DNA from: Trissonchulus latispiculum
Taxonomy: Eukaryota > Nematoda > Enoplea > Enoplida > Ironidae
DNA length: 64,000 nt
Assembly (NCBI GenBank): GCA_030248195.1
Contig: JASAND010021314.1
Coordinates: 16,924-80,923 of the forward strand
Direction of reading: 5' to 3'
Position numbers and translations under genes: made by a program. Below are positions 1 through 9,649 of the stretch, piece after piece. The notes beneath the pieces were generated by a model that saw only the letters and a program-made list of their open reading frames with translations, searched no databases and had not been told where the DNA came from. How positions within the stretch are numbered: position 1 is the first letter of the stretch; each line of letters starts with the position of its first letter.

Positions 1-2
1 TC

Positions 3-788
3 TTTGACTGCATTTATTTATCGCAACAGATCACGTTTGCCGATCCCTGTGCAATTTTCGGCGACGATGAAATTTGGACAGTTTACATTTATTTTTCCGG
101 ATTCTTAAACAACTTCGCATCCTGGACAATAATAGAACTGATAGTCGGTATCGGTCTAAACAGGCTAATTGCCGTATTTACTCTGCAAAAGTATGCACTG
201 TATTTTAGCAATAAGCAGTCGAATATCTTAATTGTCGTTTGTATGCTAGTCTCGTCTGTAACAGTTAGCTTAATGTATGGAGTGGGTTGCTTTTTTCATC
301 TGCAAGGAGTAACCTACCGTTGGACCTGCAGTAATCCCTCAGCACTACTCGAGTTTGCATTTCTTTACTTGCAAGCCAAATCATACAGTCTGACGATTGC
401 AGTTATTATCATGTATCTGGTAATTTTTATCCGTCTGAAGCTAACTAGTGGCTCGAGCGGACCCCTAGCGAAAGAGAAAACCTTGGTTTTCCAATTCGGT
501 CTAATTTGCCTGGTTTACGTCTGCTACGTAGTTTCGTTTTGGTCCGTTGGCTGGCTGAGTAGCGGCGGGCTGATTTCGGTAGAATCCGGTGAAATCGTGG
601 TCGGGATTTCCGGATTACTGAACAGTGCTCTAAATCCGTTTATCTACATCGCTTTCAGCACGGATGTTCGTCGAAAATTCTTTCTCTCTGCCGAGACTGC
701 ACCAGTGGAAACAACGGCAAAGTTGACCACCGTTTCTGGCAAAGTTCGTGCGCCGGTTCAAGTTGGAAATGTGGAAACTGAATATTAG
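3..788 (+). CDS. Srx-like 7TM chemoreceptor, 5' part cut by window edge
   Basis: The reading frame is already open at base 3 and runs to a TAA at 786-788, giving 261 residues of a 7TM receptor whose N-terminus lies outside the window. Visible segments are TM3 ending in G-L-N-R-L-I-A-V-F (the N-R-L replaces the DRY motif, as in nematode Srx receptors), then TM4, TM5, TM6 and TM7 with N-S-A-L-N-P-F-I-Y, an NPxxY variant. A soluble tail of about 40 residues follows. No intron is needed in the visible part. The first ATG at 243 is internal to the receptor, so it is not taken as the start. The role is inferred from family resemblance: a G-protein-coupled sensory receptor in the plasma membrane. 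The last 100 codons are repeated at 10176-10480. Confidence 0.8.
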   Translation, partial: FDCIYLSQQITFADPCAIFGDDEIWTVYIYFSGFLNNFASWTIIELIVGIGLNRLIAVFTLQKYALYFSNKQSNILIVVCMLVSSVTVSLMYGVGCFFHLQGVTYRWTCSNPSALLEFAFLYLQAKSYSLTIAVIIMYLVIFIRLKLTSGSSGPLAKEKTLVFQFGLICLVYVCYVVSFWSVGWLSSGGLISVESGEIVVGISGLLNSALNPFIYIAFSTDVRRKFFLSAETAPVETTAKLTTVSGKVRAPVQVGNVETEY

Positions 789-974
789 ACGACCTTCATT
801 TTAACATTTTGTGTACACAACCATTACTATTTTTATAGTGTAAATCGTAAGGAAAAATCGTTTGTTTTTCAAAAGGAAAATTTTTTGAAATTCGTTCGCA
901 ATAGCAAACCCGCTGATCCTCATCGGTAGGGGAAAGTTCCATTTTTGACGGTTAGCCAGCTTGCAAGCTAAAAT

Positions 975-1187
975 ATGAAAATCTTGACACTTTTGAAGAC
1001 AATTGTGAAAACAGTTCAAAATTTGGTGACCCGACGGCAGCGGGTTACTGTGGCCCTATGTCGGGCAGTCACCTGGTGGTCAGCGAATTTGAACAACACT
1101 AGACTGGACAATGTCCAACGTCTGATCCGAAAGAAATCGCCAGAACTGAAAGCAGAACAACTACATCTGTTTTATGAAAAGGCTTGA
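975..1187 (+). CDS. 70-codon ORF, unknown, perfectly repeated in copy 2
   Basis: ATG at 975 to TGA at 1185-1187 encodes a basic 70-residue protein (Lys/Arg-rich, one Trp-Trp, no clear transmembrane segment or signal peptide). The translation of the duplicate at 10682-10894 is identical at every residue, although the DNA just upstream (788-960) differs at many positions between the copies. That could mean selection on the ORF, or simply a recent gene-conversion tract, because the following non-coding 70 bp are also almost identical. No family recognised. It lies about 190 bp downstream of the receptor stop codon on the same strand. Coding status is uncertain. Confidence 0.3.
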   Translation: MKILTLLKTIVKTVQNLVTRRQRVTVALCRAVTWWSANLNNTRLDNVQRLIRKKSPELKAEQLHLFYEKA

Positions 1188-1276
1188 CCGGACTTTTGTC
1201 GATGACCTGCCAACGGCCAATTGAACGTTGGGGGGCCAACAGCCAACGATCAACGGCCAAACTTGGGGCTTGGGCT

Positions 1277-1833
1277 CCAGATCACCCCCCCTACACCTTG
1301 ACCTTGACCAATTGAGCTGAAATTTCGTATGGGTATGTTTTCGACCACGCTGAGTTTAAATATAGCAAAATTTTCGAATTTTCAAAAGATTTCGCAAGAT
1401 TCGGTTTTTTCGATTCGCACGGGGGGGGGGGAAGGGAAACCCAAAATTTTTTGTCACCGATTTTGCTGAAAAGTTGTATGTAGGGGTTTTCTGGGTCGCT
1501 GAACACGAATCTGAAGTCCGTTTTTCGATTTAGCTTTTCGTTAGTTTGATATACCTAAGCTAAAGTTGTAAACTTATACTGAGCTAACAAAAGGTTGATT
1601 CGAAAGACGGACTTCAGATTAGTGTTCAGCGACCCAGAAAACCCCTGAATACAACTTTTCAGCAGAATCGGTGACAAAAACTTTTCTGTTTCATTTGGGT
1701 CCCCCCTTGCGAATCGAAAATAATCGAAAAATTGTGCTATATTTGAACTCAGCGTGGTCGAAAACATACCCATACCAAATTTCAGCACAATTGGTCAAGC
1801 GTTAAGAATTCTGAGTGGTGGGGGGTAATCTGG
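1277..1833. repeat. Palindromic (foldback) element, 557 bp
   Basis: Two inverted arms of roughly 270 bp meet near base 1555. The left arm starts with CCAGATCACCCCC and the right arm ends in the imperfect reverse complement GGGGGGTAATCTGG. Inside each arm are a poly-G/C tract and a shared stretch containing GACCAATTG and TATGGGTATGTTTTCGACC. A second copy lies at 10984-11550, and a diverged relative with the same architecture at about 21085-21630. Confidence 0.85.
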
Positions 1834-1906
1834 AAAAGACCTCAAGCTTGTTGGCTAAGTTATGCAGCCAGTATACCAGTAAGCAAGCCTATTTGTTTTT
1901 CTAAGA

Positions 1907-2053
1907 GCCTTTTCAAGAAAGGGTAGAGTAGAGCTAAAATTAACTCGATCCTTTTTATGAAAGAGGGAAATTCAAGCTTGAGTGGAGTTAAAGCGAGTTA
2001 AAACAGTTAATTTTAACTCTACTCTACTCTACTCTACCCTTTCTTGAAAAGGC
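1907..2053. mobile_element. 147-bp MITE with terminal inverted repeats
   Basis: The left end GCCTTTTCAAGAAAGGGTAG is the exact reverse complement of the right end, and the inside carries ACTCT/AGAGT-type repeats. Related copies are at 11621-11763 (left end deleted) and 19607-19747 (diverged). A CTAAG is present near both flanks of this copy, a possible short target duplication. Confidence 0.75.
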
Positions 2054-2275
2054 CCTAAGTAAAACACCGAAACTCAAGATCTTTTCATAAGACTGCCCCA
2101 GCCAGTAGCCGGCATACCAACGCCAACGTCAGCTCAACAGGTCAGAGTCTGCAATTTCTCGACTCCCAAATTTGAGAGTATATAGGGTTTGCCTTAACGA
2201 AAGCAAGAAAGTCTTAAAAAATGCTAGAATATCTTTAATAAACCAATTATGCGATTATTTATCCAATTTATCCAG

Positions 2276-2590
2276 TTAGCAGGGATCATCACAGGGAGGT
2301 GCCCTGCAGTGCTGTGGGGGAAAGGGCATATCGCAGATGGCCTGTCGGCAGCACTGCTCCCCTGACCCGCAGTCGTCATCGCTCAAGCACTGGCCCGGAT
2401 CCCGGACGCATCGCGTGCCGTCATGATTTTGAGCCTGACCACAGGAACAGCGCTTGCCAATTCCATAGGACCAAACACAGATGGCATCCGATCCACCCCA
2501 GTCAAGGCATTCGCTGTCTTCCTCGCACTCATCGGCGGAGCAGAGCAGCAGAGCTGATGCTAGGAGAAAGCTGAGCAAAAACCAATTCAT
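2276..2590 (-). CDS. Secreted EB/WAP-like cysteine-rich protein, copy 1
   Basis: A 104-residue protein read on the minus strand from ATG 2588-2590. This ATG is preferred over an upstream in-frame TTG because the copy at 12000-12314 keeps only the ATG. Residues 1-19 form a clear signal peptide (N-W-F-L-L-S-F-L-L-A-S-A-L-L-L-C-S-A). The mature chain of about 85 residues has 14 cysteines, enough for seven disulfides. The first half (C-x5-C-x9-C-x8-C-x-C) resembles an EB module. The second half (C-x5-C-x5-C-C-x4-C) resembles a WAP/four-disulfide core with a tail of C-x3-C-x3-C. WAP-type proteins are often protease inhibitors or antimicrobial, but no inhibitory loop can be assigned here. Intronless. 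A TATA-like box lies about 60 bp upstream. The function is inferred only. Confidence 0.8.
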   Translation of the reverse strand: MNWFLLSFLLASALLLCSADECEEDSECLDWGGSDAICVWSYGIGKRCSCGQAQNHDGTRCVRDPGQCLSDDDCGSGEQCCRQAICDMPFPPQHCRAPPCDDPC

Positions 2591-2644
2591 CGCTGAACAC
2601 TTCAAGAAAGCAAAATCGGACTGTTGAACTGAACCACTGAAATT

Positions 2645-2660
2645 CCCTTTAAAATATACC
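2645..2660 (-). promoter_or_regulatory. TATA-like box of the Cys-rich gene
   Basis: The minus strand reads GGTATATTTTAAAGGG, 55-70 bp upstream of the start codon. The same 16 bases occur at the same place before the duplicate gene (12371-12386). The promoter role is inferred from composition and position. Confidence 0.45.
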
Positions 2661-3275
2661 GAAAATTAATGCTTACCCTTTTCCCAGAATTGGACTACTA
2701 TGTGGCTGCACTAAATTCGATAACGAATGCATATTAGTTTTGTGTTTGCTAAAGATAACGGGTTTTAGGGTCTCTGAAAGTAACGAGTAAATTGAAATAA
2801 CCTGTCAATATAGTCCAAAAACACATTGGATTTATTAGTTTTAATCTCTTTAGTTCCGTATTATGAACGGAATAACAAAGTAATTAAAATTTTTAAGTAG
2901 TTCAAAAACTGTCAGCTTTAAGTCAACTTCAAATAATTTCCCCTTGAGCAGCATTTGAGCTTGGTCAGTCGATAATATTAAACATTTCCAGAAGTTTGCT
3001 TGCGGACATGAACAACTTTCATTTAATTTTGCTAAAACCGTCAACTTCCTTTATGGGAAGTGCGTTTGCATACGTCTAAATCTAAGCCTATGCCTTATAC
3101 CGTAATTGGCAACAGATAGTAGTTGGACAGCTCCTGACACACGGAAAGATTGTACCAAATGTACGTATAACCGACCAATTGGCTACCACACAATTGGCGC
3201 GGAACTGCCACGCAAATTGATAACGTCAATTCAGTCAAGCACACAAGGCGGAAGCCTCCAAAGAATTATACAACA

Positions 3276-3621
<346 letters not shown>

Positions 3622-3791
3622 AAACTGTTAGTTGCTAATTCCTATTTTACAATCACACAGACTTAGCTTTATCTCCATTTGAAATTCAAGTAATTACCTC
3701 CACTAGGACCACCAGGTCCAACTAATCTGAATAGTAGAAAAACAAATAAGCCAATCACTTTGTTATGATTAGCTGCTGTGAATTGTTTCCT

Positions 3792-4013
3792 CTACACATC
3801 AATTTGCAATTCCAAATAATGTGTTCCATGGTTACCGGTTATCCACAGACCATTCATGCTGTTTTTGCAGCTGTAACGTCGTGTTTTAATATGTTCCCCT
3901 GAATTCCTTTTGCAAAGTGCCCAGCTGCCTAAGTATCCCATAAGGCCTGTGAAACTTCCACCATTCACAATTAGATTCAGGTGTTCCACAAATAACTTTA
4001 CCTCAAACGACAA
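3792..4013 (-). other. Possible exon remnant, TSP1-like Cys/Trp spacing
   Basis: A minus-strand open frame of about 73 codons contains G-S-W-A-L-C followed by R-R-Y-S-C, loosely like a thrombospondin type 1 repeat. A Cys/Trp-rich stretch in a neighbouring frame just upstream could mean a frameshift. Further along the same strand (about 3695-3722) a short CAG/GTAATT-bounded piece would encode G-P-G-G-P-S-G, collagen-like. Any real gene would need exons I cannot connect. It may be a decayed fragment or chance. Confidence 0.2.
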
Positions 4014-4364
4014 CTAGCTATGTAAGCACATTTAGTAGACAAATATTGGTTACAAAGCGTTGTTTGAAGACCAGCTATCTGTTAAAAATCTAATTTTAAG
4101 TCCAAGGTTTTCCGCTAAGTTTCTGTACAATTTAAAGGCTACAGTTTAGAAGAGCTTTCGATAAGCCCTAAGAACGTAGGATTATAAAATCAATAGCACA
4201 TGAAAGGTTTTACTTCTCTTTTTCTCAACCTAAGTTAGCAAACTTAAAGAAATTATTCAAAAAGCATTAACTTATCTTCCAAAAAATGCCGCCATCCTAC
4301 AGCAAGTAGTAGATCTTATCCCCGGTTCAGCTTTTCGTTAGCTCGGGATATATAGTGCGTCTAT

Positions 4365-4645
4365 CAAAAGATATTGAGTACACCATTATAGCGAGATTCC
4401 GCAGAGTCGAGGCAAGCTGTAATTCCAGCGAAATTTTCGAGCACGTGTTCAGTTGCATGGTAAGGCGGAAAAGAACATTAAGTAGTTCTTTGGACTCTAG
4501 ACCTCCAAAACCTTCTAAATATGGTGCCAACTGACAGTTTGCTGCAAACCTCGTGCTGTAACAGAGCACAAAAATTTTGCTGGAATTTCAGCTTGCCTCG
4601 ATTCTGCGGAATCTCGCTATAGTGGTGTACTCAAAATCTTTTGAC
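4365..4645. repeat. Inverted-repeat element
   Basis: About 65 bp at 4365-4430 (GAGTACACCATTATAGCGAGATTCCG and onward) recurs inverted at 4579-4645 with about 150 bp between. The core ATTATAGCGAGATTCCG also appears alone at 60938, so the family is dispersed. The adjoining CAGCTTTTCGTTAG is shared with the palindromes at 1.5 and 11.2 kb. Confidence 0.65.
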
Positions 4646-4799
4646 ATACGTATAAGCTTACATCGTAAGCTTAAAGCTTTAGCTTATATTCGCGCCAAGC
4701 ATTTGAAAAGTCAATCTTCGAGCATCTTCAGGATTTGTTTGGTCAATAGTTCGTTTTTCTCGGCTGCCTTTCTTTTCTGTTAGGATTTAAAAAATTTGG

Positions 4800-5345
4800 A
4801 TGATGGGCACATTGAATTAGAATCCTTAGAATCCTTCCGTTGTCGGTTTCTGGCAGAGAAAGGACGATGGCTACCTGAGGCTGCTGGACTAGCAGTTGCC
4901 TGCTGGTCTGTATTGTCGTGAATATTATCCCTTCGTTCTGGAGGTAGTGGGGTTTCAGATTCTAGGCTGGAAGAGAAGGGTGCCAGATCGTCTTGATTAG
5001 CATGCGCTTTTTCGTTGTGCGTCTCTTCATCGCCTTCGACTTTATCGCTGACAGTGAGAACCTCGAGCGGATAAACATGGTTAACAGGTCTTTGAAAAAT
5101 GTTTCGAAATGAGAGACAAACTTTTGCTACGCGGCATTTTCCGTCGGCGCTATAAATATATCAAATTCTCAATAATCGCCAATTTCCATAGAGCTCGAGG
5201 GGTAAAATCCTTGAGTACTACTACATCTCCCCTGCGTGGTTTCTGGTTTTCCAGTTGACGAGGCAGTTTAATAGAAATCGTTTGACGCTCTCTAAGGTTA
5301 GGTAAGAATATTCATAATGAGCCGAAATCACTCTACATCTACAAC
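4800..5345 (-). pseudogene. BEL/Pao-type retrotransposon, decayed C-terminal end of pol
   Basis: Read on the minus strand, this stretch has the signature of the C-terminal domain after the integrase in BEL/Pao elements (DUF5641): a G-D-V-V-V-L-K-D motif, then a P-R-x-x-W-K-L-x-x-I motif, then a D-G-K-x-R-x-A-K-V motif, then an R-P-V-N-x-x-Y-P-L-E motif. These pieces lie in different frames, so at least two frameshifts and a stop have accumulated. The tail is Ser/Glu/Asp-rich, as is usual. Reverse transcriptase, protease and paired LTRs are not visible, so this is a dead fragment. Confidence 0.65.
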
Positions 5346-5363
5346 GTTAATAGTGATCATTTT

Positions 5364-5648
5364 ATGGTAGTCTTATCAGTACGGGAACCCCCTCATGGTA
5401 CCTGTCCCACGGGCAAAGCTCCTAAACTTCGTGTTATGGAACTGGTCACCAGTTCGTCCAGCCAATCTTCTCCTAACGAACCTATGGCTAAACAAAACGC
5501 TCTAAAGGCCCAACCCGATTTTGAACGAATGTTTTCCGAAAGTCCACCTTTTTCGGGACCTAACGCCATTTTTAGAAACCCGTTTCGAAGATTTCAACGT
5601 TCCAATGAATCTTCGGACGAGCGACACTCAGGTCCGTCTGAGAGGTAG
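5364..5648 (+). other. 94-codon ORF, no recognisable product
   Basis: Open plus-strand frame with a Ser/Pro/Glu-rich, low-complexity translation. It borders the retrotransposon remnant. No domain, signal peptide or splice context supports it, so it is probably not a gene. Confidence 0.12.
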
Positions 5649-6484
5649 TCTTGGACGCTAAACGATACTGTGATTTGTACCATAGTTTTGTATTATAGCT
5701 ATTTCAGTTTGTATAGATAAGATAACTTATACCATGTAATATGCACTGTATGTATTAACCATGTGATGCTTCGCACTCTAAACTGACATGCGGGTAAGGA
5801 GTTGACCTTTAAACTTTGACGACTAATTGCTATTACGCATTTTTTCATTGCTCTACTCAGTCAATCCATCCTTACTGATGTAGACTTAAAATTATCCAGT
5901 CGTCGGTCAATCCTTCTGGGCCATGATGCCCACTAGAAGCTCCGGTTGCAGCTCCCGGTATTCACAGCTTCTGAACAAGTGCTGCATAGAAAATTCAAGG
6001 TTTACAACCTTAACAAAAACATGTTACAAAATGTTAGTTAAAAATAACCAAAAATAAACCGGCAGTCAAAAAGAAACTGTCAAAAACTTGTTGTTCGAAC
6101 TGTTTGCTTATTTTGTATAGTTTTCCAACTGTAAATAAGATTTCTATTTAACAGAAAGCACAAAACCCTACTATAAAATGTAATATAAAGCTCAGAAAAT
6201 TAAAAAAACATCTGCAAACCTTTCTTAAATACTCCTTTACTATTGTTATTGTGTATTGTTTGTTAGCTAAGTAACCTGACCGAATGGTGACTGACACCTT
6301 TATTGAATGTTAGCATTACCTAAATAAACCGACGGAAAATAGACTGTTGGTAGAGATATACTCAAACGAGACATAAATGTCAGGCATAGAGAGATATAAC
6401 CTGTCTGGATTAGGGCCTAGTGACTTTAGCCATAACCTTGCGAACATGACCGATTTTGACTTCAGCTTTCGTGCCTAAACAGCC
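5649..6484. other. Gene-free AT-rich spacer
   Basis: No supported ORF, tRNA or element end was seen here. The stretch leads up to the start of the first CFW/CPN gene at 6485. Confidence 0.4.
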
Positions 6485-7147
6485 ATGGCTCCTAGAGCCC
6501 CTACCCGTTGCGATCCCGCGCCAGATCGCGATCCTACCGATGATACGCCGCCTGCTCCACTTACCTTATATTGTCCGCCTGAAATGCGAGGTCCATATCG
6601 AGACTACGACAGTTTGCCTGAGGGTTTAAAGATGCTGCGTGGAACTGTCGATATTTTTACAGACCCAGAAAAGTATGATATGTTTGAGTCAAATAAGCGA
6701 ATACATTTGACTAGCCCACAGGTTGCGCAAGTTGCTACACTGATATGTACGGTATGTTTTTGGAGATTCGGCTTAAGTTACTACGGAGTGCCAGTAACTA
6801 TTTGCCCAGTAAGTGATGAAGTTCGTAAGTCCCGTTTACCTGCAAAACAGTATTGTCATTCGTCTGTGTCGTCGTATGGTGGTGGTATGTGTCGTTGCCC
6901 CAATATTAACTGTCAAGCCGTAAGTGTGATCTTGTTACAACAGCTGAGTGGTTGGCCCCTTGGCCTGGAGTTTAGGGCACTGTCTAATAATACTGTTCGC
7001 GCGCTGCGCGAGGTCGTTGTCCAACTGTCCGAATACTTACCGTCTGACCTATATGATTCTCGCATGCGTATGGTGGGGGATAACACAGATTTTTATCCTA
7101 ACATTTTAAGTTTTCCTGGAGTGCAGTGTGCTTATCGTCTCATTTAA
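6485..7147 (+). CDS. CFW/CPN-domain protein 1, unknown function
   Basis: Intronless 220-residue ORF with an AACAGCC-ATG-G start context. I recognise no named family. The Pro/Asp-rich first 30 residues are followed by a region shared with the next gene. Shared pieces are P-P-E-M-R (31-35), C88-x2-C91-F-W-R-F-G-L-S-Y-Y-G-V-P (to 103), R-L-P-A-K (117-121), C138-P-N-x2-C143, and a Leu/Val-rich helix-prone segment (148-186). The distance from the CFW cysteine to P-A-K is 30 residues in both proteins. The four cysteines could bind one zinc ion. No signal peptide or membrane segment. The neighbour starts 155 bp downstream on the same strand, so this is a tandem gene duplication. It could be a host gene or an accessory gene of a mobile element; the region lies between duplication copies and near a retrotransposon remnant. 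Confidence 0.6.
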   Translation: MAPRAPTRCDPAPDRDPTDDTPPAPLTLYCPPEMRGPYRDYDSLPEGLKMLRGTVDIFTDPEKYDMFESNKRIHLTSPQVAQVATLICTVCFWRFGLSYYGVPVTICPVSDEVRKSRLPAKQYCHSSVSSYGGGMCRCPNINCQAVSVILLQQLSGWPLGLEFRALSNNTVRALREVVVQLSEYLPSDLYDSRMRMVGDNTDFYPNILSFPGVQCAYRLI

Positions 7148-7302
7148 GTTCAGTTTAACCGGCAATCTTTTATTTCGCTACTAGAAAGAGTTTAGTTTAG
7201 TTCCAACTTTTAGTTTTGTCCTGTCCCTTTGCATTGTCATATTTTGTGCCATTCTTGCTTGCAATTCGAGTTACTTCATAGCGGTATATATATTTCAGAA
7301 CC

Positions 7303-8052
7303 ATGTCTCAGAACCAGCTCAGCAACTACTTCTACATCTGGATGGACCAGTACGACAATCAGTCGGAGTTCATCGATGTCTCCTCTGATGTCATCGAGAT
7401 TGACCCTGACAGCGATGATGCCATGTCCACGGACTCTGCCATCTGTGTGACCTCTCCGTCCCTTCCCCCGCAGCCTGCCCAGCCTGTGGCCCGCATCCTG
7501 CAGTGCCACTACAGTCCGCCGGTCACCGCCGCGGAGACTATGGATGCCCCCTCCCGAGGACCGGAGCGGGGACGAGAAACCTTGCCCCCTGAGCTGCGGA
7601 AATCCCACTATGGGGACTGGGTCCATACCTCCCCAGCCTCCACGGAAGTTTTCATTCCCCGGCGGCCCATTTCTATCCTGGGGCCGGAGGTAATTCCAAT
7701 GAGTACGGTTCTGTGTCTTATGTGTTTTTGGAAGTTTAAGTTGTCTTTTTATTGTGTTCCCTTTCAGTTTCTCCCCGCTCCCCTCACCCTTCAGTTTGAG
7801 AAATTTCCCGCTAAGGCCCGCTTGCGAGAAGCTGTGCATGCGCTTCTCCCCCCTCTCCCCTCTGTTTTTCGTTGCCCTAACCGTCTGTGTGGTGATAGAT
7901 GTGTTTTGGTTCTGTATGAGCACCCAAGTTGGGGCGCTTCCGGTCGCATGTCTTTTGACCGTCAGCTGCCTCCCCTAATTTCCTTTCTGTTGAATGCACT
8001 GCAACGCGCACACCCACTCATGCCTGCTAACCTGTCTTCCCATCAGTTTTAA
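7303..8052 (+). CDS. CFW/CPN-domain protein 2, unknown, with SUMO-interaction-like motif
   Basis: Intronless 249-residue ORF, clearly richer in G+C than the gene before it. Residues 1-90 are acidic then Pro-rich. V30-I-E-I-D-x-D-S-D-D fits a phospho-regulated SUMO-interaction motif. The conserved part begins at P-P-E-L-R (95-99), then C138-x2-C141-F-W-K-F-K-L-S-F-Y-C-V-P, K-F-P-A-K (167-171) and C191-P-N-x2-C196, ending in a Leu-rich tail. Order and spacing match protein 1, while the DNA has diverged, which suggests protein-level constraint. A GT...AG pair (7690-7767, 78 bp, in phase) could be spliced out and would delete the CFW motif; I keep it as coding because the motif is conserved. Nuclear action is a guess from the SIM-like motif. 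Confidence 0.6.
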   Translation: MSQNQLSNYFYIWMDQYDNQSEFIDVSSDVIEIDPDSDDAMSTDSAICVTSPSLPPQPAQPVARILQCHYSPPVTAAETMDAPSRGPERGRETLPPELRKSHYGDWVHTSPASTEVFIPRRPISILGPEVIPMSTVLCLMCFWKFKLSFYCVPFQFLPAPLTLQFEKFPAKARLREAVHALLPPLPSVFRCPNRLCGDRCVLVLYEHPSWGASGRMSFDRQLPPLISFLLNALQRAHPLMPANLSSHQF

Positions 8053-8149
8053 GTTCCTGTTGAACAATAGCTGACCACAGATCTCTAAAAATGCGAAAAT
8101 AGCGAAGTTTTGAAGAAAACACTCAGATTTGCATGAAGTTCATGAAAAT

Positions 8150-9350
8150 TGGTTTTTGAGAGTATTTTACGATTAGTGGCGATCATGGAAACCGCTTAGA
8201 CGGCAGGTAAGAAGAATAGACACGAGAAAATGAAGTTCTTGCGGTGTTCAGCTACTGTTCTGTCTGTGTCTGTTTTGTTGGTTTCTGTTTCAGTTGCACG
8301 TTTTTGCCTGGTCTGACAGCCTTGATAGTGGTCCCACTTCCCCGCTGATACGGTTAGTTTACACCGGACCTGAGACTCTCTGTCCCCCCGTAAGTTTGCT
8401 GTCACACCACGCATACAGAACTGCACCATACGCGACACTGATCTGTATTCTGCTGAGCGACATTGCTCACTGTTTTCTGCCTTCTGTTTACTATTGCGGT
8501 ACTATCTCTGATTAGCTGCACCGATTGAAGTAGAACTGTGAATTCTGACTGATGAATAGAAGCACGCGCCCCTGAGAGTGATAAGAACGTTCAATCGTTG
8601 AGATCTAAAAAGATAATAATCGAGCAACAAGCATAAAAAGCTGTGTTGTAGCTGTTTTCTGTCCGTGCGTGCCTGTACATATTTAAGCTGTTTCTCTGTC
8701 TCTTTTTCTGCTGTCAGGAGTGATTGGATCCGGATCATGCGACGCGGAGCCTCAGTCTGTTCGGGATATTGAGTTTTACTGTTTTTTCTGTTTACTAATT
8801 TTTGTCCACTGTGTCTGTTCGTTGCACCAAGAATCCTAGAAACTTAACTTCAATAATGATAACATCAAAACGCGTTTTTAGTACATTTTTGAACTTGGTG
8901 GCCATTGAGCATAGTTATGGAGGAAAATAATTCGCTGAACTGTAATTCCGTTGAATCTTGTCTGAAATCTGGTAATTTTGAAGGATTAATTGCACATTCG
9001 GCAATTCTTCGATTTAGAAACGAAATACTTTAGTGAACTGACTGACTGGATGGCGGTGAGATCAGTTACTCACTGCCCCATAAACTGTTTATATACGATA
9101 ACTCATTCCGTACACGGTTCTATTTCTAGGCTGTTTGCTCAGCAATGGCTTTTCTGTTTTTGGTCCGATGACTGGTCATTTCAGTTGGTCCGTGGTTCGA
9201 TTCAGCACCCCACTGTCGCCGGTCCTGACTCTCACAGGACACTTTTCTTCACATCTTTCAATCCTGATTTCTCCTCTCCACGCCAGAACCGTCTATTGCT
9301 AGAACTTCCCCCTCTGGCGCCCCACGTCGGCATCCGCCGACTTCCCTGAC
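8150..9350 (+). other. Exon-like fragments after the CFW/CPN genes, unresolved
   Basis: Strong splice-like signals occur on the plus strand: donor CAG/GTAAGAAG near 8206, acceptor CTGTTTCAG at 8290, donor CCC/GTAAGT near 8388, acceptor CTGTCAG near 8718. Open stretches at 8294-8515 and 8990-9349 encode F-C-F-W and H-C-P-I-N-C pieces reminiscent of the CFW and CPN motifs, but in reversed order. This may be a degenerate third paralogue or chance; I could not build a continuous product. Confidence 0.2.
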
Positions 9351-9562
9351 CGACGGCACGCCTAACACCTCGGTGACCATCTCCCTAACCCCCACTAAAA
9401 CCGTCTCACCAGAAATCACCATGGTCCGGCGCGGATCTTCACCCGCCGGCTAATCCAAGTGGAATCTCGTGTCCCCAGGGTGGCACGCTTGCACCCACTC
9501 CTTCCTTGGCCGATGAGAACTGTTACCGGCCGCCACTGTCACTGACTGCAGCCTGGACCTCT

Positions 9563-9649
9563 GACCGTCGTAGGTCCCTCTCCGGTCATCTCCCCCGTCC
9601 TCAACCCCTGGAGCTCTAGCCGTCGTAGGTCCCTCTCCGGCTATCTCCC
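9563..9649. repeat. Short tandem duplication in a GC-rich tract
   Basis: A 31-bp unit containing CCGTCGTAGGTCCCTCTCCGG occurs twice, about 57 bp apart, inside a C-rich stretch (9230-9700). No gene is assigned. Confidence 0.7.

Larger units (their letters stand above)
484..3226. repeat. Segmental duplication, copy 1
   Basis: Bases 484-3226 match 10176-13943 over almost the whole length, in the same orientation. The segment includes the receptor 3' end, the 70-codon ORF, a palindromic element, a small MITE and the secreted Cys-rich gene. Long runs are identical. Copy 1 lacks the roughly 965-bp block present in copy 2 at 12662-13628, and it is followed by a long (CA)n tract that copy 2 lacks. 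Confidence 0.92.

Noticed and set aside
2299..2574. 91-codon plus-strand ORF, also at 12023-12298
   Set aside because: It is the antisense shadow of the Cys-rich secreted gene, whose signal peptide and cysteine pattern are convincing.
7276..7923. 215-codon minus-strand ORF
   Set aside because: Antisense to CFW/CPN gene 2; no motif, and the sense frame has a conserved paralogue.
8990..9349. ORF with F-C-F-W and C-P-I-N-C as a third CFW/CPN gene
   Set aside because: Motifs are in reversed order with wrong spacing; kept only as an unresolved exon-like region.
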